The notes under the pieces are model-generated. The model saw only the letters and a program-made list of their open reading frames with translations. It was not told the origin of the DNA and searched no databases. 64,000 nt of DNA from Ochromonas danica (lineage: Eukaryota > Sar > Chrysophyceae > Chromulinales > Chromulinaceae). Made by a program: the position numbers and the translations under genes. The stretch spans positions 303,501 to 367,500 of the forward strand of contig VKHL01000001.1 of assembly GCA_015146655.1 (NCBI GenBank), in the 5' to 3' direction. Of the stretch, positions 21,483-33,588 are shown piece after piece. Every line of letters begins with the position of its first letter. Positions within the stretch are counted from its first letter, which is position 1.

Positions 21483-22404
21483 ATGATCAATAAGAATAAT
21501 ACAATGGATCTGCCTGGAAGATACCCACCAATTGATATTTTGAGCTTTCTTGTAGAAGAAGTGGTAAAAATTAGAGCTGAATTGTCCCGCTTAGAAAGCA
21601 GAATATGCGATATTGAAGATAGTTCTCTATTCAATCCTGCAGATCCTAGATATCAACGACTATGCTCAGAGAAAAAATCACTTTCAAATAGTCTTAGTGA
21701 GCTCAGGATAAACCTCGCAAGTTCATTCGCCTCTCAACCACAACCACGTAGTCCACCTCGTATCATTCAGAATGGAAATCTTTCAAACCTGCCAGCTCCA
21801 CCATTAGGTGCACCTTCTGGTGTATCATATCCTCCTACTTCATCTGTATTCTCGACAGGAGCAGATGCCGACGGAGGAACACCTTCAGTACCAAAACGTC
21901 CTCGCATAGGTAACTTATCTCCATGGTAGTTAAATCTGATCTTCATCTTCTGATCTTTCCAATTCTTTTGATATAGAAGGAGAAGCTAGTGAATCAGTTT
22001 CTCAAGCTCCTCATAACCTCTTTGACGCGATGGAGGTTCCTCATGGCGATAATAATAATACGGAAGAGGACGGCGAAATTATAGATATGGATTCAGTGAG
22101 TGGAGGAAGCACTTCCAAGGCCCGTAAGCTTCCTGAACCTCAGCAAGCAGAGTATTTAGAGCGAAAAGGAGAGGTAGCCAAAATCATGAGAAATTTCTCG
22201 GAGAAACGGATTGTCTTGGTAGGGAAGGACAATAATGAGGTCACTTTGCCTACTTACCAGGCACTCAAGGCGCGCGTCAAGCAAGGCGAAGACATTGCTA
22301 ACCTATTGAAGGGCACTTTGGAAAAGTTTGTCACGCAGATCGACAAGAAACGTGGAGTAGTCACTGAAAAGCAAATCTTTGTTCCGGCCTATCGCTTTAT
22401 TTAA
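21483..22404 (+). CDS. Unknown protein with coiled-coil N-terminus (2 exons)
   Basis: Exons 21483-21909 and 21977-22404 join in phase 1 to 284 aa (a start at 21504, MDLPGRYPP, is equally possible). Residues about 15-85 are helical with heptad-like spacing (LVEEVVKIRAELSRLESRI and KKSLSNSLSELRINL). A Pro/Ser-rich linker ends with VPKRPRI, a possible nuclear signal. The C-terminal part is charged and helical (AEYLERKGEVAKIMRNFSEK; TYQALKARVKQGEDIANLL). No family recognised. Intron 21910-21976 is 67 nt with GT-AG. Confidence 0.6.
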
Positions 22405-22786
22405 TAAATGTTCTTTGGAAACCTTTTTTGCACTAATTTCACTAAACTTTTAATAAGCTATATATTCACTCATCGATTGGATGAAGCTGGATGAAGGTGT
22501 GCTGTTATGATAATTGTCTGTTACAAGATCTGAAGTTCCATATTTTGTTTATCTTGTAATTGCATTAACATAGGGTTTGTATGTGGCTGCTGGTTACATC
22601 GCCATGTCAGAAAGAAGACAACAGCGGGTTCGATTCGACCAAAACCACTCAAAGCGCGCCATTTTGCCGCCCAAACCCCATCTTTGCCCACTGTCCTGGA
22701 CTTTTGTCCACACGTGGATCAAGTTATTCTTGAAGCTTCACTTGATCCAAATACCACACAATTTCTTCCACAAATTAAAAGATAGC
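22405..22786. other. Intergenic region before the transporter array
   Basis: 382 bp between the unknown coiled-coil gene and transporter A. An open frame reaches back to 22577, but the product would not match the N-termini of the sibling transporters, so it is treated as 5' leader. Confidence 0.5.
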
Positions 22787-24529
22787 ATGGCGGAAAGTGA
22801 AGGAAAGAGAGAAGCTATTCCTTGGCCTATGTGGCGAGCAGCTTTATTGATCACTTCCCAGTCTTTTTTGTTTGGATATTGCTTCTCTGCTCTCAATGCC
22901 TGTCTCGTGACCGGTGACAACACGAGTGGAAGCGACTGTTATAACGGAAACGATTCCTCTTGTCCTCCTGGAACTATTTATAATGACATCAACTTATCCA
23001 CTAGTAAGAATGCTAAACTTGACTGCCATGTTCTTCATTTTGATTGAACCCTCTTTTTGCTATTCTAGTCGAGGCCTCTGTTGCTACCGCTCTTACAGTG
23101 TTGGGTGCTTGGATTGGTTGTATGATTGGTAGCAAGCCCTCGGAATTGAAGGGAAGGAAGTTTACTCTCTTAGCAAACAACTCATTTTTCATTGTTGGCG
23201 CGGCATTGTCTGCTATTGGCAATATCTACACTCTTTTCATTGGGCGCTTCATTTCTGGCCTGGGTGTGGGTATTTCCAGTGTTGTCCCACCTGTTTTATT
23301 GGCAGAGATAGCCTCACCTGCCACTCGAGGCACTATTACTACCATGCATCAACTCCTGTTGACACTTGGTATTCTAGTGGTGGGCATCTTAGGCTACGGC
23401 TTTGTGACTTATGTGAATCATGGTTGGCAGTATATCCAAGCCTTTTCTGCTATTCCCGCATTGTTAACTCTCCTCCTTCATTCTTATGTTCCCGAGTCAC
23501 CAAAATGGCTAGTTGCTCAAGCGGCAGGCGATTCAACGGATAATAAAGCGGCTTTTAACCCCATCTCCAGCTTTGGTGTTCAGGAGAGTTCGGGAGTTCC
23601 CATGCAAAAGGACAGCCCTCTTCGTGAGCAAGCAAGAGAGATAATTAAAAGCTTGCGTCCAGCTGGAAGTGATATTGATCAAGAACTAGCCACCATTCTC
23701 GCTGATGCTAAGCAAGACGCCGCCAATGAAGACGAGGTCTCTTGGGCTGAAGTGTTTCAAAATCGTCGTGCTGTCATTATTGGCTGCGGATTAACTTTCT
23801 TCCAAGCCATTACAGGTATTAATTCTGTGGTTTTCTATTCCTCTACCATCTTTGAGCTTGCGGGTTTCTCGGAGAGTATTATCGGCACTGTTGTTTTTGG
23901 ATTGACGAACTTTTTCATGACACTGGTTTCTACGGCGATTGTGGATCATTCTGGTCGCCGCATTTTATTATTACGCGGGTCTTATGTGATGTTGGGTGCT
24001 CTTGCGCTTCTCTCGACAGTGCTTCTTTGTAGCATACAAGATGCAGCCCAGGGAGCTATTGCAGTTGTGGCAGTCTTGATCTATGTCTTCGGTTATGCTA
24101 TTGGCTTGGGTGCTGTTGTTTGGGTGATTTTATCTGAAATTATGCCAACCAGATTGCGCATGAAAGCTGTCTCTCTGTTTCTTTCAATCAATTGGGCCGC
24201 AAATCTCGCCATATCCATGCTCACATTGACTGCTATAGATGGTCTCGGTGGTGTTCATAGTGGCATGGATGATGATGCGGAAGGACAAGCACAGAAGAAG
24301 GGTGTGGCGATTTTGTATATTATATTTGCAGCATTTACAGTCGCTGCGATTGTCTTCATCCATATGTTGGTACCTGAAACTAAAGGTACTTCACCATGGT
24401 AGTTTATTTGTTCGATGTCATGATGAGAGGTTTTATGCTCTATGTGTTTTTATGTTTTATTCAGGCAAGAGTCCAGAGGAACTTGGACAAGTCAGTGTTA
24501 AAACCCCTCTCTTGACTTCCGAGCAGTAG
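22787..24529 (+). CDS. MFS sugar transporter, array copy A (3 exons)
   Basis: 12-TM sugar porter (GLUT/HXT-like), imports sugars. Exons 22787-23003, 23069-24385 and 24465-24529 give 532 aa. Family marks: GRKFTLLANN in loop 2-3, IGRFISGLGVGISS, PATRGTI, PESPKWL after TM6, NSVVFYSSTIF in TM7, DHSGRRILLLRG in loop 8-9, and PETKG at the end. A Cys-containing loop after TM1 (GSDCYNGNDSSCPPGT) is shared by all four copies. Start chosen at 22787 because MAESEGKREAIPWPMWR aligns with siblings. Intron 1 (phase 1, after the codons for LSTS) is shared with copies B-D. Copy A alone has a second intron (24386-24464) splitting PETKG and replacing the siblings' short end with KSPEELGQVSVKTPLLTSEQ. Confidence 0.93.
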
Positions 24530-25210
24530 AGTTTAATCATATCATAAGGATTATTCCTCCTTTAATCCATGAATCATCCGAGGATTTTGTATTTCACTCC
24601 TTATTGAATTTTGTTCGGGACTAACTTTGTCGGCTGATTTAGTGTGCAAGGTTTTAGACCATTTTGTTGAGTATATCCAAACTCGTAGACTATTGTACTT
24701 ACCCATGACAATAAGTGACTTCACCTGTAGGATAGACGTTATTAATATAATAATTGCTATTCTCTGCAAAAACACTTGAAGCTGCAATCTTCATAGATTT
24801 CTCAACATCTTCCAAAAACCACTCCATCGCCTCGACGTTGAACCTCACACTCCTCCTTCTTTCTCGTCCTTTGTAGTGTGATGCAGTGTGTGACAGTGGG
24901 ACTCTTTCTCCCGTCCACAAGTTTTTTGCCTTTGCACTTTCCATTTCCGGCTTTTCGGAATCTCGGGGGATGAAACTGCGCAACACCAGCACAGAGAGCG
25001 GAACCAGAAGGCGGAACTCCCCACAATTCAACTTGATCTTGAACATCAAGCAATGGGGAGAATGGACGTAGAAGAACGAAAAAGCACAAGAAGTGAGATA
25101 GAGAAGTGAGATGTTCTTGCATAACTTCGTCCTGTCATCCACCATATTTTAACTCCTCTCAAACACAGGATTACTTCACTCTTTTTCTCCAGACAAAAAG
25201 ATCGAAAACC
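24530..25210. other. Intergenic region between transporters A and B
   Basis: 681 bp. A minus-strand open stretch (24699-25145) contains a coding-looking tail that ends at a GTAAGT, but no following exon or homology is seen. Left unassigned. Confidence 0.4.
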
Positions 25211-26912
25211 ATGTCTGACTCAGAAGATGTCATCAAGCCCACTGCTCTACCAGAAGTTCCCGTAGCAAGAGAAGTGATCCCTTGGCCTATGTGGCGCTCT
25301 GCTTTGTTGATTACTTCGCAATCGTTTCTGTATGGATACTGTTTCTCCGCTTTGAATACTTGTCTTGTGACTGGTGATCACAGCGGAAGCGACTGTTATG
25401 ATGGAACAGAATCCTGTCCTCCTGGCACGGTCTATAAGGATATCAATTTGAGCACTAGTAAGGAGAATATATTTTCAATCTTTTCTGTCTTTTCGATTTA
25501 ACACTATTTTGTTTGTACTAGTTGAGGCTTCCGTTGCTACCGCTCTGACTGTGTTGGGTGCTTGGATTGGTACTTTGGTTGCCAGCAAACCCTCAGAGTT
25601 GAAGGGGAGAAAGTTCACTCTCGTGGCCAACACTTCCTTATTTGTGATTGGCGCTGTGTTATCTGCAATTGGTAATATCTATGCTCTCATGATTGGACGC
25701 TTCGTCTCGGGACTTGGAGTAGGCATTTCCACTACCGTGGCTCCAGTTTTGTTAACTGAGCTCGCATCACCTGCTACTCGAGGCACCATTACCACCATGC
25801 ATCAACTTCTGATTACTTTCGGCATTCTCATCGTTAACGTTATTGGTTATGGCTTTGTGACTTATGTAAGCCATGGTTGGCAATACGTTCAAAGTTTCTC
25901 TGCCATTCCTGCATTGATGCTGTTCGTTTTGCAAGCGTATATTCCTGAGTCTCCTAAATGGCTTCTTGCTCAATCTGTCGGCGGCTTGGTAAATGGGAAG
26001 GCTGTTAAAAGTGCTCGCACTGAATCCCAAGTGTCTGATCCTAACCCTAGTAATGGAGGCAACGACTACTCCGCTGTTCAGCTGGAAATTGGAGCTCCAA
26101 AGGAAGTGGAAAATGTGGATGAGCATTACAAGAGAGCAAAAGAAATCATCCAAAGTCTGCGTCCTGCTGGCTATGATGTTGAGCAAGAACTGGCAAGTAC
26201 TCTGGCTGATGCTCAAAGGGATGCTACCAATGAAGATGAAGTAACTTGGGCTGAAGTGTTTCAAAATCGTCGTGCCGTCATTATTGGCTGTGGATTGACT
26301 TTCTTCCAAGCCATTACAGGTATCAATTCTGTGGTTTTCTACTCTTCCACGATCTTTCAACTTGCGGGTTTCTCTCAAAGCATTATTGGAAGTGTGATGT
26401 TTGGGTTTATCAACTGTTTCATGACATTGGTATCAACTGCGATTGTTGACCATTCTGGTCGCCGTATTTTATTGTTGCGTGGATCATATGTGATGTTGGG
26501 TGCCCTAATTGTTTTGGCTGCAGTCTTGCTCTCCAGTGCTCCAAGTGATGCACAAGGAGGTGTGGCAGTCGCAGCAGTTTTGGTGTATGTGATTGGATTT
26601 GCTGTTGGCTTGGGTGCGGTGGTGTGGGTGATCTTGTCAGAGATTATGCCCACCAGACTGCGCATGAAGGCTGTCACTCTCTTTCTCTCTGCAAATTGGG
26701 CCGCTAATCTTGCTATATCCTTGCTCACCTTGACAGCTATTAATGGTCTGGGAGGTGTTCACAGTGGTATGGATGATGATGCGGAAGGAGATGCACAGAA
26801 GAAGGGTGTGGCGATTTTGTATATTATATTTGCAGCATTTACCGTTGCGGATATTGTTTTCGTTCATATGTTGGTGCCTGAAACAAAAGGGAAAACTCCA
26901 CAGGATTTCTAA
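25211..26912 (+). CDS. MFS sugar transporter, array copy B (2 exons)
   Basis: Exons 25211-25457 and 25522-26912 give 545 aa. Same architecture as copy A: MSDSEDVIKPT leader, IPWPMWRSALLITSQSF entering TM1, disulfide-type loop GSDCYDGTESCPPGT, GRKFTLVAN, PATRGTI, PESPKWL, DHSGRRILLLRG, VPETKGKTPQDF. The central loop (after TM6) is longer than in A. In sequence it sits between A and the C/D pair: closer to A in TM7-TM10 (identical EVFQNRRAVIIGCGLTFFQ) but with the C/D-type short C-terminus. Sugar specificity cannot be read from sequence. Confidence 0.94.
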
Positions 26913-27955
26913 TCCGGTGTAGTGTAGGACAGTGTTTTTGATCGGTATCGTGAATATATGACTGTTGTTTGTTGGCATGCTAGCCATCCAACAATTGGTC
27001 ATATCGTACTTCTTACCTGCTGCTCAATTCTGTCTGTTCTGTGTCGTCTTTTCATTACTTACGCCCTAAAACAGGTGATAAGAATAGATTTTGTAATCGA
27101 CTTTATGACATTATAGTTATGATGTGTAACGACCATGCTAAAGCTAATTGGTCGACTAAGTAAATTAATTAAGTTTAGACTCAATCCAATTGGCGTTCAA
27201 GATATTTCTTTGCCATGTCTTCGGACCACATTTAGAATATAGAACGGATTGGTATGGCTATGCACATTTGGAATGGCGAAGCAAAGATGAACGAAACCCA
27301 TGAACGCTTTTTCAACACCGCTTTAAAGATTTTAGAGTCGCTTTTTGACTTTTTCTGTGCGTGTGGAATCACAAGAAAGAGCCTTCTGCATCAAACTCAG
27401 AAAGAATTTACCAATCGAATGATTATGATTTGCATAAGCTTAAATAAATAATGATCGTTTCTGCATGCTGAATACTGGAATAATAACAATGTTTGCCTTC
27501 TTTTCCTTATTTAGTTCTAAGTTCACTCTCCCATTGAGTTTGGGTGGTGCTGTGTGACTCTATAAAGTCAAATTTGGATATCTAGCTGGATATCTCCCTC
27601 CCTCCTCATCACTGCCAGATGGACCAGTTTGAGGGGCGGTATGAGGAAGTGTTTGTATTTGCGGATCGATCCTCTGGATCTGCACTTCGCACTTCCTGGC
27701 GGCGAAGCGATATTGGCGCCCTCCAAGCGACCCTTTAATAAGCGGAGAAAGAGGAAGAGACCGCGTCGATGTGCGATTCAATGTTGAATGTGTTCAAGCG
27801 ACAATTTGGACAAGGGAGGATGAAAACACACGAGACATGCTAAATGTCCTTGCACGCTGCCTGCCATTCAAGCTTTGCCTATCCTTGCGGACACAATCGA
27901 AAATCTTTTCGCAAATTCTTCACTATTTTGCAAAAAGATGGATAGATCCACAGAC
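26913..27955. other. Intergenic region between transporters B and C
   Basis: 1,043 bp without a convincing gene. Short frames at 27254-27451 and 27560-27781 show no family features. A start codon 18 bases before the chosen start of copy C (27938) is in frame and may be used. Confidence 0.45.
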
Positions 27956-29739
27956 ATGTCTGACTCTGGAGATGTGATCAAGCCAACTGTTATTGATGAC
28001 GATGTGGTCAAGCCATCTGCTCTAGCAGAAGGTTCAAAACCTAAAGAAGTGATTCCTTGGCCTATGTGGCGCACCGCTTTCTTGATTGCTTCTCAGTCCT
28101 TTATGTATGGTTACTGTTTCTCTGCTCTGAACACTGGTCTGGTTACGGGCAAGCACGGAAGCAGTGGAAGTGACTGTTATCATGGAACAGAATCCTGTCC
28201 TCCTGGCTCTGTCTATAAAGACATCAATATGAGCACTAGTAAGGAGCATATAAGTTTCGCAATCCTGTCATGTCATATTCAGTTAACATTCTTCCTGCTT
28301 ATATTATAGTTGAAGCTTCTGTTGCTACGGCTCTATGTGTGGTTGGTGCTTGGATTGGTACGCTGGCTGCCGGCAAACCCTCAGAGATGTTTGGAAGAAA
28401 GAAAACTCTTGTGGCCAACACTGCCTTATTTGTGCTTGGTGCAATATTGTCTGCTGTCGGTAATTACGCTGCACTTTGTATTGGACGTTTCTTCTCTGGA
28501 CTTGGAGTAGGCGTTGCCATTGCTGTGGCCCCAGTCTTGTTAGCTGAGCTCGCATCACCTGCTACTCGAGGCACCATTACCACCCTGCATCAGCTCCTTT
28601 TGACATTTGGCATTCTGGTGGTCAGTGTTGTGGGTTATGGCTTTGTGACTTACCTGAAGCATGGTTGGCAGTATGTGCAAGGCTTGTCTGCTGTTTCCCC
28701 CATAATGTTTTTCTGCTTGCAAGGCTATGTTCCTGAATCTCCAAAGTGGCTTCTCGCTCAATTCTCTAATGGGGTCGTATTGAAAAATGGGAAATCCGGT
28801 AAAAGTGGTCGCACAGGCTCGGTGGTGTCTGAAGAATCTGAAAAGGTTGCAGACAGTACTGTGTTAGGCAAAGACTACACCCCTGTTCGACTGGAGATTG
28901 AAGCTGGTGAAGAATTAGGATCTCCTGAAGAAGTGGACGACGTGGATGATCATTATAAGCAAGCGAAAGAGATTATCCAAGGTCTGCGTCCAGATGGATA
29001 CAATGTGGAGGAAGAGTTGGCAATCATTCTTTCTCATGCCCAAGATGATGCTGACAATGAAGATGATGTGACATGGGCTGAGCTGTTTGAAAAGCGTCGT
29101 GTTGTGATTATTGGTTTTGGATTGGCCTTCTTCCACGCCATGACAGGTATTGATTCTGTGGTGTTTTACTCCACCACGATCTTCTCGATGGCTGGGTTTT
29201 CTCAGAGCATTATTGGAAGTGTGATCTTTGGATTTGTTAACTGCTTCATGACGTTGGTATCAGTTGTTCTAGTTGACCATGCTGGTCGCCGTGTTTTATT
29301 GTTGCGTGGATGTTATATAATGTTGGGTTCTTTGATTGTTTTGGCTGTTGTCTTGCTCTCCAATACTCCAAGTGAAGCTCAAGGAGGTGTGGCTGTGGCA
29401 GCAGTTTTATTGTATGTGACAGGCTATTCCATTGGCTTGGGTGCGGTAATGTGGGTGATCATGCCAGAGATCATGTCGACACGATTGCGCATGAAGGCTG
29501 TCACTCTGTTTTTATCCGCTAAGATGGGTCCCGTTCTTATGGTCTCGTTATTCACTCTGCCAGCTATTACTGGCTTGGGAGGTGTTCATAGCGACATGGA
29601 TGATGAAGACGCAGCGGCTGCGAAGAAGAAAGGTGTGGCTATTTTATATATTATATTTGCAGCATTTACCCTTGCAAATATTATTTTTGTGCATCTTTAT
29701 GTGCCTGAAACAAAAGGGAAAACTCCTGAAGATTTTTAA
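27956..29739 (+). CDS. MFS sugar transporter, array copy C (2 exons)
   Basis: Exons 27956-28238 and 28310-29739 give 570 aa (576 if translation starts at 27938). Same TM layout and motifs as A and B: FGRKKTLVAN, IGRFFSGLGVGVAI, PATRGTI, PESPKWL, DHAGRRVLLLRG, PETKGKTPEDF. The TM7 motif reads DSVVFYSTTIF, with Asp where A and B have Asn, and the sugar-pathway Glu/Gln positions also differ (FFHAMTG versus FFQAITG), so specificity may differ from A and B. From 28412 to 29486 I see no nucleotide difference from copy D. Confidence 0.94.
28412..29486 (+). repeat. 1,075-bp block identical to 30839-31913
   Basis: First member of a direct repeat with an offset of 2,427 bp between transporters C and D. 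Bounded by mismatches at 28410-28411 and 29487. It covers TM2 through about TM10 including silent sites, while flanks diverge at many positions. Confidence 0.85.
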
Positions 29740-30394
29740 TCCATTGATGTTGTTCATCAATTTGGTAGTTTATTATTTTATGAATATTGCACATTGACTA
29801 CATCAACTAAGAGTATTGTATTGACATTACAATTTACAATCTAGTATGAATATGTAAGCTATAAATGCCGAACCGTGAACTCTGTCTTTTCGAAAACTCT
29901 GGTTAGAATGTAGTTAGTTCTCCACAAGACGAATATATAAGTCGCAACGAGATTTAGAATGTCCCGTAGTTGTAGTAGAAGGTTTTGGGGTTGTTGGTTG
30001 TGTAAAGGCTACTCATATTCTAGTAAAACTTACATTAGAAGTTTAGCATTGAGGTTTTTAAATAATGCTTTGTATTCAACGCAATCGGATCGTTTTGATC
30101 TCTTGTTAACCATACTAGCATACTGATCGGTACAAATTGACAATCGTTGTTACAATCTAAGAAGCCACACTAGAGTGCCAGAGTGCCAGAGACACAGGAT
30201 TCAAACGTGTGGGTGGAGACGAAAGGGAGTGGTTGGACCGATCCAAACATCAACTTGAACCCGAACCACAGGGGGAGACGAAAAGGCAACTGTCCTTGCA
30301 TGCCTAACCGCCAGGCTCTTGTCCATCTTGAAACCATTCATATTCGACCCAGGAATATCCTGTTGTTTTGCTCAAGACCAAAAGATAGAAGAAC
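29740..30394. other. Intergenic region between transporters C and D
   Basis: 655 bp, AT-rich, with no gene seen. It shares no evident long match with the region upstream of C, so the duplicated block is confined to the transcribed unit. Confidence 0.5.
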
Positions 30395-32166
30395 ATGTCT
30401 GATTCTGTTGAAGTGATGAAGCCAACTGATGTCGACGAAGTGGTTTGCAAGCCATCTGTTCTGCCAGGAGAAACTCCAGTACGAAGAGAAGTGATTCCTT
30501 GGCCTATGTGGCGCACCGCTTTCTTGATTGCTTCTCAGTCCTTTATGTATGGTTACATTTTCGCTGGTCTGAATACTGGTCTGGTGACGGGCAAACACGG
30601 AAACGGTAGTGACTGTTATCATGGAACAGAATCCTGTCCCCCGGGCTCTGTCTATAAAGACATCAATATGAGCACTAGTAAGAATTTCACCATCTTGTCA
30701 TGTCATACTCAGTTAACACTCTTCCTGCTTATACAGTTGAAGCTTCTGTTGCTACAGCTTTGTCTGTAGTGGGTACTTGGATTGGTACCGCAATTGCCGG
30801 CAAACCCTCAGAGATGTTTGGAAGAAAGAAAACTCTCTTGGCCAACACTGCCTTATTTGTGCTTGGTGCAATATTGTCTGCTGTCGGTAATTACGCTGCA
30901 CTTTGTATTGGACGTTTCTTCTCTGGACTTGGAGTAGGCGTTGCCATTGCTGTGGCCCCAGTCTTGTTAGCTGAGCTCGCATCACCTGCTACTCGAGGCA
31001 CCATTACCACCCTGCATCAGCTCCTTTTGACATTTGGCATTCTGGTGGTCAGTGTTGTGGGTTATGGCTTTGTGACTTACCTGAAGCATGGTTGGCAGTA
31101 TGTGCAAGGCTTGTCTGCTGTTTCCCCCATAATGTTTTTCTGCTTGCAAGGCTATGTTCCTGAATCTCCAAAGTGGCTTCTCGCTCAATTCTCTAATGGG
31201 GTCGTATTGAAAAATGGGAAATCCGGTAAAAGTGGTCGCACAGGCTCGGTGGTGTCTGAAGAATCTGAAAAGGTTGCAGACAGTACTGTGTTAGGCAAAG
31301 ACTACACCCCTGTTCGACTGGAGATTGAAGCTGGTGAAGAATTAGGATCTCCTGAAGAAGTGGACGACGTGGATGATCATTATAAGCAAGCGAAAGAGAT
31401 TATCCAAGGTCTGCGTCCAGATGGATACAATGTGGAGGAAGAGTTGGCAATCATTCTTTCTCATGCCCAAGATGATGCTGACAATGAAGATGATGTGACA
31501 TGGGCTGAGCTGTTTGAAAAGCGTCGTGTTGTGATTATTGGTTTTGGATTGGCCTTCTTCCACGCCATGACAGGTATTGATTCTGTGGTGTTTTACTCCA
31601 CCACGATCTTCTCGATGGCTGGGTTTTCTCAGAGCATTATTGGAAGTGTGATCTTTGGATTTGTTAACTGCTTCATGACGTTGGTATCAGTTGTTCTAGT
31701 TGACCATGCTGGTCGCCGTGTTTTATTGTTGCGTGGATGTTATATAATGTTGGGTTCTTTGATTGTTTTGGCTGTTGTCTTGCTCTCCAATACTCCAAGT
31801 GAAGCTCAAGGAGGTGTGGCTGTGGCAGCAGTTTTATTGTATGTGACAGGCTATTCCATTGGCTTGGGTGCGGTAATGTGGGTGATCATGCCAGAGATCA
31901 TGTCGACACGATTACGCATGAAAGCTGTCACTCTGTTTTTATCCGCTAAGATGGCACCTGTCTTGTTAATCTCCTTAGTTAGTCTACCAGCTATTGACGG
32001 CATGGGAGGTGTTCGTAGTGACATGGATGATGATGCTCAAGCAAGTGCCGAGAAAAAGGGTGTGGCATTTTTATATATTATATTTGCAGCTTTCACAGTT
32101 GCAAATATTGTTTTCGTTCATGCATTGGTACCTGAAACTAAAGGGAAAACGCACTTGGACTTCTAG
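30395..32166 (+). CDS. MFS sugar transporter, array copy D (2 exons)
   Basis: Exons 30395-30677 and 30737-32166 give 570 aa. The first exon (MSDSVEVMKPTDVDEVV) and TM1 (YGYIFAGLNTGLVTG) differ clearly from copy C, as does the stretch after 31914 (APVLLISLVSLPAIDGMGG versus GPVLMVSLFTLPAITGLGG), whereas the middle, 30839-31913, matches copy C base for base by eye. This mosaic indicates recent gene conversion or unequal crossing-over. Motifs otherwise as in C; ends PETKGKTHLDF. Confidence 0.94.
30839..31913 (+). repeat. 1,075-bp block identical to 28412-29486
   Basis: Second member of the C/D identical block, lying wholly within exon 2 of copy D. Confidence 0.85.
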
Positions 32167-32586
32167 CTCATTGAATAATCAACTTTATGTTAATCTGGAT
32201 CTGGTAATTTCTTGCCTTGTAATAATCTATTTGGTGTTAAACCTCGTTGGGATTTCCATCCCCTTGATAAAACTTGATAACGTGTATTTACGTTACTACT
32301 CTATGCTTTTAGAGTTCCTTGTATGCTGCTGCTTACAATATTGCGATTAATGCTGTCTGGTTAAGACCTATAATATTGCTACATTGCAATATGAGCATAG
32401 CACTCCAATATGTTTTAATCTTATGATTGTGTGTTTTCCTCCTGTAATCATTAAGCTAAAAAATTCTGTTGACACTCAATCTTATTGTTTCATTTCTTTT
32501 CCCCTTATTTTAACAATATCGAATAACACAACATGAACTAACAAAAAGGTAAACTAGTCTACTCCACAAGTCCTTCTTCTTCTTCT
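32167..32586. other. Intergenic region, nothing recognised
   Basis: 420 bp of AT-rich sequence between convergent copy D and the PA-domain gene. Confidence 0.5.
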
Positions 32587-33225
32587 TTACAGTTCTTCCT
32601 TCACTCCTTCCTCTCCAATATGTACAGTAATATTATGCATTCCTAACCCTGGGATATAGGTCAGCTTTACACCCATAGCATTTCTTAATCTTTCTGCTGA
32701 AGATGAGCTAATTAAAACAACTGGAATATCAACTTTTAACCAATTCTCTAATGTATCATAAGCAGCAAATCCTCCTTCTTGAATTGATCCTGCACGTGGA
32801 CCACACCATCGAAAATCTTCCTGACAACTACCATCATCAGCTATAATCATTCCTATAGCATCTGTTTCTTGTATTTTTAATACTTTATCTAATAAACTAA
32901 CTTTCCCACGATCTACTAGAACAATACGATCTGTAAATTGATGATCATTAACAATATAGGGTCGTTCAGCAAAATTAGGGACACAATAGACAACTTCTCC
33001 TGTTACACTATAAATATCTACACCATGCTTAGGGTTTAAAGCAGGTAAGACAGAACCTTCATGATAAGGATCAGGACAATGAAGACAAAACGAAACCCAT
33101 TTTAAAGCTCCATCAGGTCCATCATTACTTCCACGACTTGTTAAATTCACTATTAACTTGGATTCTATCATTATGATTATCTGAGGTACAGTTAATAAAA
33201 CTATCATAATGAATATAATGAGCAT
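32587..33225 (-). CDS. Protease-associated (PA) domain protein, secretory
   Basis: 212 aa from the start at 33225, chosen because MLIIFIMIVLLTVPQIIIMI then forms an N-terminal signal peptide or anchor; the frame is open to a Met at 33441, but that stretch includes translated simple repeat (SNQIKSNQIKSN). The PA domain spans about residues 55-180: YCVPNFAERPYIVN, IVLVDRGKVSLLDKVLKIQE (the canonical strand-helix), AIGMIIADDGSCQEDF, and DIPVVLISSSSAERLR. PA domains serve as interaction lids in proteases, sorting receptors and RING proteins; here the domain is nearly the whole protein, as in PRADC1-like secreted proteins. Confidence 0.82.
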   Translation of the reverse strand: MLIIFIMIVLLTVPQIIIMIESKLIVNLTSRGSNDGPDGALKWVSFCLHCPDPYHEGSVLPALNPKHGVDIYSVTGEVVYCVPNFAERPYIVNDHQFTDRIVLVDRGKVSLLDKVLKIQETDAIGMIIADDGSCQEDFRWCGPRAGSIQEGGFAAYDTLENWLKVDIPVVLISSSSAERLRNAMGVKLTYIPGLGMHNITVHIGEEGVKEEL

Positions 33226-33588
33226 CCCATGATCCAAATCAAAAGAGTGATTTGATTTGATCTGATTTGATTTGATTTGATTTGAGTGAAACTCCAAAGA
33301 ACTGATCGCCAAACAAAGAGGCAGATCACCAACACACAGTGAAGGGGAAAAAGAGGTCAAACATGGTAAAACCTGCCTTTTGACATCTTTTGACTTCTTG
33401 CAATAAACTGGCGGATAATTTGGAAATTCTCTTGTTACCAACTAATGCGTTATGTTACACAGTTTCTCTTGTCATCAAATGAAAATAATCAAATAGATCA
33501 AATAGATCAAATGAAATAAATAGTCCACTGCAAACAACAACATCATCTTCTCATCATCTGTCAAAAGGTCTGGAGTTTGATGTCTATG
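33226..33588. other. Intergenic region upstream of PA-domain gene and tRNA
   Basis: 363 bp with a (TTTGA)n pentanucleotide repeat at about 33242-33285 and an imperfect (AATAGATC)-type repeat near 33489-33512. No gene. Confidence 0.6.
33242..33285. repeat. (TTTGA)n pentanucleotide repeat
   Basis: About eight copies with one variant unit (TCTGA). It lies just 5' of the PA-domain gene. Confidence 0.85.

Noticed and set aside
24699-25145. 148-aa minus-strand frame ending at a GTAAGT between transporters A and B
   Set aside because: The last 50 residues look coding-like, but there is no second exon, no family, and the first part is composition-poor; kept only as a note on the gap.
25767-26378. 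203-aa minus-strand open frame opposite transporter B
   Set aside because: Antisense shadow of a conserved coding exon; equivalents recur opposite copies C and D for the same reason.
27254-27781. Small frames in the B-C intergenic region
   Set aside because: Short, no homology recognised, no promoter or splice support.
28325-31563. Identical minus-strand ORF pairs opposite copies C and D
   Set aside because: They repeat only because the underlying 1,075-bp block is duplicated; no independent coding evidence.
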